Positions 7,614 to 13,650 of a stretch of DNA of 19,208 nt are shown here, one piece after another. The stretch comes from an uncultured Saprospirales bacterium (GTDB lineage Bacteria; Bacteroidota; Bacteroidia; Chitinophagales; JADIYW01): contig CALLKF010000084.1 in assembly GCA_938008535.1 (NCBI GenBank), positions 1 through 19,208 on the forward strand, read 5' to 3'. The notes under the pieces are model-generated. The model was not told the origin of the DNA. It ran no database searches and saw only the letters and a program-made list of their open reading frames with translations. The position numbers and the translations under genes are program-made. Numbering within the stretch: the stretch's first letter is position 1; the number at the start of each line of letters is the position of its first letter.

Positions 7614-7660
7614 ACATATTTCATCATAATTTGTAGAAAGTATCTTATATTTTGAAAACG

Positions 7661-8038
7661 CTAATGTATGGTACAAATCTGTTCACCTAAAATAAAACCT
7701 TTATCATCTATAATTGAGATGATATAATCACCTGGTTCATCAATAGTTGAATATGCATAGGTTACTTTGGTTCCTTTTTTAACATTAAAATCTTTGTTGA
7801 TAAATCGTGCAAAGAAGTATTTTTCAACTTTTTTTGCAATACTTAAACGGAAAACTGCATTGTTGGCAAATTTGCTGTCATGATTATAGACAATGCAAAT
7901 TTTGTCTTTGATTGCACACCATTCAATTTGAGATTTTTTGGGTATTGTGTTTGCATTATAAGATTTGCAAAGGAATACTTCACCTGCATGTATATTAATA
8001 AAAATCATGCTGAATAGCATTAGTGTTAGAGTTTTCAT
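7661..8038 (-). CDS. Small secreted protein of unknown function with four cysteines
   Basis: I do not recognise this 125-residue protein. It begins with a clear signal peptide (MKTLTLMLFSMIFINIHAG, cleavage probably after Ala18). There is no lipobox, so it should be soluble in the periplasm or secreted. The mature part is short and beta-rich, with four cysteines (LCKSY, EWCAI, KICIV, QICTI), an even number that suggests two disulfides. The last ~40 residues (TKVTYAYSTIDEPGDYIISIIDDKG) have the rhythm of an immunoglobulin-like or carbohydrate-binding strand pattern, but that is only an impression. It sits between mtgA and the sulfotransferase gene on the same strand, 152 and 73 bases away, with no evident functional link. 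The signal peptide makes it a credible gene. Confidence 0.65.
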   Translation of the reverse strand: MKTLTLMLFSMIFINIHAGEVFLCKSYNANTIPKKSQIEWCAIKDKICIVYNHDSKFANNAVFRLSIAKKVEKYFFARFINKDFNVKKGTKVTYAYSTIDEPGDYIISIIDDKGFILGEQICTIH

Positions 8039-8083
8039 AAAAAATGTTTCTTTTTAGGGTTAGGGTTGTGTAAGTTTAACACT

Positions 8084-8149
8084 AATTATTGAATTTGTCA
8101 ATAATTGATTTTTAAAAACCAGAAATTATATTGAATAGATGTAATTTCT
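8084..8149. other. Two AT-rich inverted repeats downstream of mtgA
   Basis: AATTATTGA (8084-8092) pairs with TCAATAATT (8098-8106), a perfect 9-bp stem. AGAAATTA (8121-8128) pairs with TAATTTCT (8142-8149), an 8-bp stem, followed on the minus strand by GGTTTTT. The second could be a weak terminator for mtgA. Both stems are nearly all A-T and could be chance in such DNA. Confidence 0.25.
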
Positions 8150-8190
8150 ATCTAGCAAAAAAATGTAAAAAAAATAGATGAAGTTGATTT

Positions 8191-8901
8191 TTATAACTCA
8201 ACTGTACCTCGTAAGTGACTCATTTGTCTTAAAATAGAATTCTTACGTTTTGTAATATATGACGATGGTTTTCCAGCATTCCATTTTCTAGGATTTGGCA
8301 ATACTGCAGCAATAGTTGCAGCTTCTGCTGCTGTTAAATCTTTTGCATCTTTTTTAAAATAAGTTTTGGAAGCAGCTTGAGCACCATAAATTCCATTTCC
8401 CATTTCAATTACATTTAAATAAACTTCCATGATGCGCTTTTTGCTCCAAAAAATTTCAATTAAAAATGTAAAATACACTTCTAATGCTTTTCTGATATAA
8501 CTACGTTGCGGAAATAAAAATACATTTTTGGCACATTGCTGACTTATGGTGCTGCCACCTTTTATTGGTTTGCCTTTCTTTTTTAATTTTTCATTTAATT
8601 TTGCCACTTTTTCAATTGCCTCAAAATCAAAACCAAAATGTTCTGCAAATTTCTGATCTTCAGATGATATAACTGCTAACACTAAATTTGATGACATGTC
8701 TTTCATAGGTATCCAATCCTTTTTTAAAATTGGAAATTCACCAGAAAAAACTTGTTCAGTACAACGAATCAACATCAATGGTGTGCATGGAACAGGAATA
8801 AAACGAAATAAAATAGTGGAAACAATACTCAAAATAAAAAATCCGACAACTAATCGGTTTGTCCAAAGCCAGCAATTTTGTTTGATTTTTTTTATGTTCA
8901 T
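8191..8901 (-). CDS. mtgA: Monofunctional peptidoglycan glycosyltransferase
   Basis: Polymerises lipid II into glycan strands at the outer face of the inner membrane (glycosyltransferase family 51, without a transpeptidase domain). The 236-residue length matches the monofunctional type (about 240). One membrane helix lies at residues ~16-36. The GT51 motifs appear in order: SSEDQKFAEHFGFD (79-92, with the catalytic Glu81), GGSTISQQCAKNVFL (115-129), RKALEVYF, KKRIMEVYLNVIEMGNGIYG, and AAEAATIAAVLPNPRKWN near the end. Gln-Cys-Ala-Lys replaces the commoner Gln-Leu-Ala/Val-Lys, a mild change. The gene diverges from the P450 gene across a 66-base gap that must hold both promoters. The start at 8901 is the natural one for the N-terminal helix. 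Confidence 0.93.
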   Translation of the reverse strand: MNIKKIKQNCWLWTNRLVVGFFILSIVSTILFRFIPVPCTPLMLIRCTEQVFSGEFPILKKDWIPMKDMSSNLVLAVISSEDQKFAEHFGFDFEAIEKVAKLNEKLKKKGKPIKGGSTISQQCAKNVFLFPQRSYIRKALEVYFTFLIEIFWSKKRIMEVYLNVIEMGNGIYGAQAASKTYFKKDAKDLTAAEAATIAAVLPNPRKWNAGKPSSYITKRKNSILRQMSHLRGTVEL

Positions 8902-8967
8902 TTAATCTTAAGATAAGCTCAAAAGTCATCAACTAACTGTAACTTTCCAAATAGAAATATCCACTTT

Positions 8968-10332
8968 ATGTTAACGACAAAAAAAATGAACCAATTACCA
9001 CATCCAAATTCTTGGAGTTTATTGTTTGGTAATTTAACACAGCTGAGAAAAGAGCGCATCCAATTTTTTATGAATCAACAAAAAGAATTAGGTGATATTT
9101 TCCAAATTAAAGTGCCAACACGTAAAGTAATAGTTGTTTCAAATCCAGAATGGATAAAATATGTTTTGGTAGATAACAATAAAAATTTTTCTAAAAGTTT
9201 TGCTTATGATTCTATAAAAATATTTTTAGGAAATGGATTGCTGACAAGTGAAGGTGAATATTGGAAACGACAACGTAGATTGGCGCAACCAGCTTTTCAC
9301 AAAGAAAAATTGGCACTTATGTTTAACAATATGGTCGAACAATCACAAAAATGCATAAACCATATTGATAGTTTTGCTGATACTAATCAATCAATTAATT
9401 TAAATAAGGAATTGTATAAACTTACCTTAGATATTGTAAACAACACCTTGTTTTATAATGAAGTAGACAATACAACGGATAGAATTTACCATCTAGTTTC
9501 TAAAGCAAGTGAAATTATTTCTAAGCGTATTGATATGCCATTTCAATTACCAGATTGGGTGCCAACTTTAAATAATATTAATCAAAGAATCATTTTGAGA
9601 GAAATGGATGAACTCTTTTTTTCTATCATAGATAGAAGAAGGCAAAAACAAGAATCGCATGAAGATTTATTATCGATGTTAATGGAAGCAAAAGATGAAG
9701 AAACTGGCGAAGGTATGAGCAACCAACAGCTACGCGATGAGATTTTAACCATTTTTGTTGCTGGACATGAAACTACACAAATAGCATTAAGTTGGACATT
9801 TTATTTGTTATCTACAAATCCAGAAAAATATAAAATCGTATTAAAAGAGATTGATGAAACACTAAAAGGTGAGTTGCCAACTGCAATAAATATTCGTGGT
9901 TTGCATTATCTAAAACAAGTAATAGATGAATCTATGCGCTGCTTTCCACCAGCTTGGATTATGGGTAGAAAAACCATAGAAAAAGATGTAATTGATGGTT
10001 ATGAAATTGAAGCTGATACCAATATTATTATGCCTATTTATGTCGTACATCATGATGAAAGAATTTGGGAAAAGCCATACGAATTTAAACCAGAACGTTT
10101 TGCCATGGATGAAGTAAAAGAGAAACATAAATATTCCTATTTCCCATTTGGTGGTGGACCAAGATTATGCATAGGCAACAATTTTGCCATACAGGAAATG
10201 CAAGTTTGTTTGGCTATGTTATTGCAAAAATATAAAATTGAAATCGATGAAAATTTTGTTCCGGAACTCGATCCGTTAGTTACACTACGACCAAAAAATA
10301 CCATGTTTGCAAAACTGTGGAAAAGGAATTAA
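8968..10332 (+). CDS. Cytochrome P450
   Basis: Haem-thiolate monooxygenase; substrate unknown. Residue numbers count from the ATG at 8968 (454 residues); an ATG at 8986 (MNQLPHPNSW) is an equally good start. The C-helix WKRQRR (99-104) contacts haem propionate. The I-helix oxygen-activation motif is AGHETT (265-270), ExxR is Glu321-Arg324 (ESMR), the aromatic/PERF region is FKPERF, and the haem loop FPFGGGPRLCIG puts the axial Cys at 401. All essential residues are present. There is no membrane anchor, so it should be cytosolic. The style (GLLTSEGEYWKRQRR, AFH) resembles the bacterial CYP4/CYP102-like group, which often acts on fatty acids, but the substrate is inference. No ferredoxin or reductase is adjacent, so electrons must come from elsewhere. 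It leads a run of plus-strand genes. Confidence 0.93.
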   Translation: MLTTKKMNQLPHPNSWSLLFGNLTQLRKERIQFFMNQQKELGDIFQIKVPTRKVIVVSNPEWIKYVLVDNNKNFSKSFAYDSIKIFLGNGLLTSEGEYWKRQRRLAQPAFHKEKLALMFNNMVEQSQKCINHIDSFADTNQSINLNKELYKLTLDIVNNTLFYNEVDNTTDRIYHLVSKASEIISKRIDMPFQLPDWVPTLNNINQRIILREMDELFFSIIDRRRQKQESHEDLLSMLMEAKDEETGEGMSNQQLRDEILTIFVAGHETTQIALSWTFYLLSTNPEKYKIVLKEIDETLKGELPTAINIRGLHYLKQVIDESMRCFPPAWIMGRKTIEKDVIDGYEIEADTNIIMPIYVVHHDERIWEKPYEFKPERFAMDEVKEKHKYSYFPFGGGPRLCIGNNFAIQEMQVCLAMLLQKYKIEIDENFVPELDPLVTLRPKNTMFAKLWKRN

Positions 10333-10363
10333 TTTGAAGATTTGAAAATTTGTAAATTTGAAA
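10332..10363. repeat. Four tandem ATTTGAAR units, 8-bp period
   Basis: ATTTG starts at 10332, 10340, 10348 and 10356, an exact 8-bp period. The units are ATTTGAAG, ATTTGAAA, ATTTGTAA and ATTTGAAA. The array begins on the last base of the P450 stop codon and ends 28 bases before the thioredoxin-like ATG. I recall similar ATTTGAAA arrays between genes of other Bacteroidota. Confidence 0.7.
10334..10360 (+). promoter_or_regulatory. Possible promoter inside the ATTTGAAR array
   Basis: The deviant third unit creates TAAATTTG (10353-10360), an exact TAnnTTTG match. A TTG in the first unit (10334-10336) is 16 bases upstream, slightly short for a -33 element. This would give the thioredoxin-like gene its own start with a leader of about 25 bases. 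Confidence 0.4.
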
Positions 10364-10391
10364 AATTAAATCTCAACACTCACGACTAACC

Positions 10392-10958
10392 ATGGCAGCA
10401 ACCGAAACATTACGAATTCCACTTGGCTACAAAGCACCTGATTTTAGGTTGTTAGATACCGTTTCAGATAAACAACTTTCACTAAATGAATTGATAGGCG
10501 AAAATGCAACCGTTGTGATGTTTATTTGTAATCATTGTCCTTATGTAAAACATGTAAATGCGCAATTGGTGAGCTTGGCAAACGACTATATAAATAAAGG
10601 TGTTTCATTCATTGCTATCAGCTCAAATGATATTGTAAACTATCCGCAAGATGCACCTGATTTCATGAAACAAACAGCAATCGAAGAAAAATATCCTTTT
10701 CCATATTTGTACGATGAAACACAAGAAATCGCCAAAGCATATCACGCTGCATGTACACCAGATTTTAGTATTTTTGATAAAGAATTGTTGTGTGTTTATC
10801 GCGGACAATTAGATGATTCGAGACCAAAAATCGATAGCATTTCTGACGGAAAAGATATTCGAGCAGCGATAGAAAATATTTTAAATGGAATTCCTGTTTC
10901 AGATAAGCAAATTCCAAGTTTAGGTTGTAATATTAAATGGAAGAAAGATATAAGTTAA
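10392..10958 (+). CDS. Thioredoxin-fold (AhpC/TSA-type) redox protein
   Basis: A 188-residue thioredoxin-like protein of the redoxin/AhpC-TSA kind. Residues 12-34 (GYKAPDFRLLDT...LSLNEL) are the usual opening of this family. The active site is Cys46-Asn-His-Cys49 (CNHCPYVK), so both redox cysteines are present, and ACTPDF carries the cis-proline loop opposite the active site. The end IPSLGCNIKWK, with one more Cys, is what I remember as conserved in this group, whose members have no well-defined partner. There is no signal peptide, so it should be cytosolic. It follows the P450 gene by 59 bases and may be read from it or from a promoter in the ATTTG array. A thiol-peroxidase or reductase role is possible; a redox link to the P450 is speculation. 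Confidence 0.85.
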   Translation: MAATETLRIPLGYKAPDFRLLDTVSDKQLSLNELIGENATVVMFICNHCPYVKHVNAQLVSLANDYINKGVSFIAISSNDIVNYPQDAPDFMKQTAIEEKYPFPYLYDETQEIAKAYHAACTPDFSIFDKELLCVYRGQLDDSRPKIDSISDGKDIRAAIENILNGIPVSDKQIPSLGCNIKWKKDIS

Positions 10959-10993
10959 TAGTAATTTGTTTTAAGTTTTTGCGAAATAAACCA

Positions 10994-11006
10994 TTTTACT
11001 TATAAC
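10994..11006. repeat. TTTTACTTATAAC leader motif, copy 1
   Basis: This 13-base sequence lies 18 bases before the ATG at 11025. An identical copy at 12021-12033 lies 14 bases before the next gene's ATG. Two exact copies in equivalent positions suggest a shared leader element or a dispersed intergenic repeat. Confidence 0.5.
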
Positions 11007-11024
11007 TTTATAACAATAATCGTA

Positions 11025-11927
11025 ATGAGCATCTTCAAAAAAATAACAGAAAATCCAATTATTGAAAGTGCAAAAGCATTCCAAAATGCTACAAAAACAG
11101 TCAATAATTTAATTTCGTTAATGTCCGATAGCAATGTTTCCAAATCTGTAAAAGAAATGATTGCAGGTTTACGAACTGTTATTACGGAGCGACCAAATAT
11201 CACTTCTATCAATCACTATATCAACCATTTTTTATTAAAAATTGATCCAGAAAATCAACCGATTGTAATCAAAGAATTATTGGAAGTTTTTCATGAACGA
11301 TGGAAAAATGTAGACCGGAAAACAGCAGAAATTGCAAACCAACATTTTGATTTTGAAAACAAAACATTATTGTTACATGGAAATGATATTCATATTCAAT
11401 CTTTAATCGATTTATTGATTGTTAATAATAAGAAATTCAGCATTATACAATTAATTTCTAAACAAGATAAAATAGGCAAGGAACAAGCAGAAATCTTAGC
11501 AAAAAAAAATATTTCAGTTAAAGTAATCGACGATGCAGGTGTTGGAAAATTTCTAAAAGAAATAGACGTAATATTATTATCCAGCAATATTATTATGCAC
11601 GATGTTTTCATTTCAAACGCAGGTGCACACGTTTTAGCAGCTGCAGCTAAAACATATAAAATTCCAGTTTTTGTGTTGAGTGATAGCCGTACTATTTTAA
11701 ATAAAAAATTCTTTCCGCAAAGCGTAATTGACACGTTTGTTGGTAAAGATAAAAAGCCACCATCTGAACTTTGGAAAAACGCGCCAGAAAACGTAGAAGT
11801 AATTTATAATCACATAGAAGAAGTGCCAAATATACTCATCACTACCTTTATCCTAGAAAAAGAGGCGCTCACTGCACAGGAATTAAACGATAAAATCGAC
11901 AAAGTGTTAGTAACAAATTTTTTCTAA
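11025..11927 (+). CDS. eIF2B-like (IF-2B family) protein
   Basis: A 300-residue protein of the eIF2B alpha/beta/delta, MtnA (methylthioribose-1-phosphate isomerase) and ribose-1,5-bisphosphate isomerase family. The helical N-terminal part (1-100) is followed by a Rossmann-like domain. Family landmarks are LLLHGNDIHIQSLID (~115-129, cf. the usual THG/THCNS strand), VKVIDDAGVGKFLKEIDVILLS (~165-186), and SNAGAHVLAAAAKTYKIPVFV (~197-217, cf. NKxGTxxLAxxAK). Where sugar-phosphate isomerases have the active-site Asp of GAD, this protein has SSN with Asn188. The Cys used by MtnA (TxCN) is not evident. It is therefore probably not a standard isomerase; a nucleotide- or metabolite-sensing role is a guess. 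It lies in a same-strand run, 66 bases after the thioredoxin-like gene and 120 before the TonB-like gene, with no shared pathway apparent. Confidence 0.75.
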   Translation: MSIFKKITENPIIESAKAFQNATKTVNNLISLMSDSNVSKSVKEMIAGLRTVITERPNITSINHYINHFLLKIDPENQPIVIKELLEVFHERWKNVDRKTAEIANQHFDFENKTLLLHGNDIHIQSLIDLLIVNNKKFSIIQLISKQDKIGKEQAEILAKKNISVKVIDDAGVGKFLKEIDVILLSSNIIMHDVFISNAGAHVLAAAAKTYKIPVFVLSDSRTILNKKFFPQSVIDTFVGKDKKPPSELWKNAPENVEVIYNHIEEVPNILITTFILEKEALTAQELNDKIDKVLVTNFF

Positions 11928-12020
11928 ATAAAAGTTAATTTGCAATATTGGAACAAACTTTGAGTTATATTTAATATTGAAAGTAAAAAAGCTAATAATA
12001 GAATTAAAATACTCATTACT

Positions 12021-12033
12021 TTTTACTTATAAC
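12021..12033. repeat. TTTTACTTATAAC leader motif, copy 2
   Basis: Exact copy of 10994-11006, here inside a longer pyrimidine-rich stretch (12017-12047) in which TACTT/TTTAC blocks recur about every 10 bases right up to the ATG at 12048. Confidence 0.5.
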
Positions 12034-12047
12034 CTTTTACTTTTTTT

Positions 12048-12998
12048 ATGACAAACGTAGTACAACTTCAACAAAGACAAGCTGATCAGCAATCTACAGT
12101 GCTTACTGGTTTGATAATTGCAGCTTTATTTTTAATTTTTTGGTTTATAAAAATGAATAATCCTGAAAAACCAATTGAAGATGCCATTTCTGGTGTTGTA
12201 ATTGATTTTGGAGACAATAAAGATGGTTTAGGTGATGATAATTTAAAAGAAGCTGGTGGACATAGTGCTGCGCCTGGTGCAGCTGCACCACAGCCATCAG
12301 CACCGCAACCAACACCTGTTAAATCAGCAGCTGTAACACCAGTAAAGTCTACACCAAACAATCAAGTAATCTCTGAAGATCCACAAGCAGTTGCCATTGC
12401 TCAACAATTAAAAGAAGAAAAAATTCGTCAGCAAAAAGAATTGCTAGAACAACAAAAAATAGCAGCAGCAATCAAAGCTGCAGAAACTAAAAGATTAGCT
12501 GAAGAAGCAGCTATCAAAGCAACAAAAGATAAAGCACAAGCTGCCATCACCAAAGGGAAAACTGGTACAGGAACTGGTACTGGAAATGCTAACGGAAACG
12601 GCAATGGAAATGGACAAGGCAACACCAAACCTGGTGGCAATCAAGGTGCACAATGGGGCACACCTGGTGGTGATCCAAATGGAACTGGCAATGGTAATAA
12701 CGGTTCTGGTCCTGGAACTGCATCTGGTGACTTAAATGTTACTGGACGTAAATGGCGCGATAGAAAAGTTCCATTTAATAACACTAACAAAGAAGGAAAA
12801 GTAGTGGTTCAAATAAAAGTAGATAAAAATGGAAACATCATTTATGTAAAAGGTGGTGTGGCTGGTTCTACTACAACAGATGCTTATTTAATTAGTCAGG
12901 CAGAACAAGCAGCTCGTAATTCAAAATTAACAGAATCAGCTGCAACTGCTGAAGAGCAATTTGGAACTATAACTTACAGATTTAGTAATACACAATAG
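12048..12998 (+). CDS. TonB/TolA-like envelope-spanning protein
   Basis: A 316-residue protein with energy-transducer architecture. Residues 17-34 are a single membrane helix after a short cytosolic N-terminus. Residues 75-105 are rich in Pro and Ala. Residues 111-168 are a charged Ala/Glu/Lys/Gln helix like the TolA stalk. Residues 169-226 are a Gly/Asn/Thr linker (GTGTGTGNANGNGNGNG). Residues 230-316 form a compact domain (GKVVVQIKVDKNGNIIYVKGG) like TonB C-termini, which touch TonB-dependent receptors in the outer membrane. It should span the periplasm and pass on proton-motive-force energy, but no exbB/exbD genes are next to it, so motor proteins must come from elsewhere. It follows the eIF2B-like gene by 120 bases. 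A TolA-like role in envelope constriction is an alternative. Confidence 0.8.
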   Translation: MTNVVQLQQRQADQQSTVLTGLIIAALFLIFWFIKMNNPEKPIEDAISGVVIDFGDNKDGLGDDNLKEAGGHSAAPGAAAPQPSAPQPTPVKSAAVTPVKSTPNNQVISEDPQAVAIAQQLKEEKIRQQKELLEQQKIAAAIKAAETKRLAEEAAIKATKDKAQAAITKGKTGTGTGTGNANGNGNGNGQGNTKPGGNQGAQWGTPGGDPNGTGNGNNGSGPGTASGDLNVTGRKWRDRKVPFNNTNKEGKVVVQIKVDKNGNIIYVKGGVAGSTTTDAYLISQAEQAARNSKLTESAATAEEQFGTITYRFSNTQ

Positions 12999-13029
12999 TT
13001 TTGCATTCATTAAGTTTTAATTGTTTGTA

Positions 13030-13055
13030 TAAAATCATGCTTTTAAATGATTTTA
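13030..13055 (+). terminator. AT-rich hairpin after the TonB-like gene, possible weak terminator
   Basis: TAAAATCAT (13030-13038) pairs perfectly with ATGATTTTA (13047-13055) around an 8-base loop, 31 bases after the stop codon. The bases that follow (CTCATGTTTTATTTT) contain T-runs but not directly at the stem, so termination may be weak or absent. Confidence 0.35.
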
Positions 13056-13107
13056 CTCATGTTTTATTTTCTTGATTTAGTTCAACTTTGTATCAAACAA
13101 TTAAAAT

Positions 13108-13491
13108 ATGCCAGCACAAAAGTATTTAACAGAATTACACCAAGATCACAAAGAATGGTTAAACATCTTATCATTTTATGAAGAAGATGTAGAAAGCATG
13201 AAGAAACGACTGAATGAAGTTGCTTCAAAAAATACAGACAGAGAAATGCACGCTTGGGTCGAACGTTTTCAAAATAAATTTATTATTCAGCAAGAACAAA
13301 TTGATATTTTAAAACATGATATCAATCACTGCGAATCTAAAATTATACAAAACGTCGAAGAAAATCCGGTAGCAAGCGATCGCAGAAAATCAGATGATCA
13401 TGTTGAATTGCGCGAAAGAGTAGAAACATTTGAATTCCTATTCAACAAACTTAGAAAAGATTTAAATTCATTTGTAGCAAAATGGATGTAA
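13108..13491 (+). CDS. Conserved-looking coiled-coil protein of unknown function
   Basis: A 127-residue cytosolic protein that I cannot assign. It has no signal peptide or membrane segment. It is strongly helical: residues ~3-78 are rich in Glu, Lys and Gln with heptad-like hydrophobic spacing (LNILSFYEEDVESMKKRLNEV, FIIQQEQIDILKHDI, split here by ~35 residues). A polar break follows (VEENPVASDRRKSDDH), then a second helix (~97-124: RVETFEFLFNKLRKDLNSFV). That pattern suggests a coiled-coil hairpin or small bundle that self-associates. One Cys (HCESK) and two Trp residues are present. It is followed by a strong terminator at 13532-13557 and ends the plus-strand gene run, 109 bases after the TonB-like gene. 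It reads as a real gene from its codon use and terminator, but its role is open. Confidence 0.7.
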   Translation: MPAQKYLTELHQDHKEWLNILSFYEEDVESMKKRLNEVASKNTDREMHAWVERFQNKFIIQQEQIDILKHDINHCESKIIQNVEENPVASDRRKSDDHVELRERVETFEFLFNKLRKDLNSFVAKWM

Positions 13492-13531
13492 ATATGAATA
13501 CATTTTAGAAAGAAACGTAACATTCAATTTT

Positions 13532-13557
13532 AACCTCAGTTTTACTGAGGTTTTTTT
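13532..13557 (+). terminator. Rho-independent terminator
   Basis: AACCTCAGT (13532-13540), loop TTT, ACTGAGGTT (13544-13552), then five more T. A perfect 9-bp stem with a T-tract, 40 bases after the coiled-coil gene and ahead of the leuS promoter. It closes the plus-strand run that begins with the P450. Confidence 0.88.
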
Positions 13558-13588
13558 ATGCTAACAAATTCATAAAACCATTTTTTTC

Positions 13589-13616
13589 TTGATTGTTGCT
13601 ATGTTGTGTATTTTTA
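13589..13616 (+). promoter_or_regulatory. Putative leuS promoter
   Basis: TTG (13589-13591), 17-base spacer, TATTTTTA (13609-13616), one mismatch from TAnnTTTG. The layout matches the promoter proposed at 4623-4651. It lies between the terminator and the leuS ATG at 13651. Confidence 0.45.
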
Positions 13617-13650
13617 CATTTTACAAATTATTCTCATTAATTTACGCAAC

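Noticed and set aside
8054..8067. Two TTAGGG units in a row, resembling telomere repeat
   Set aside because: Only two copies in a bacterial intergenic region; no longer array or chromosome end, so chance.
12428..12640. Minus-strand open frame rich in Pro/Val across the TonB-like gene
   Set aside because: It is the mirror of the glycine-rich linker codons; no start signal and full overlap with a supported gene.
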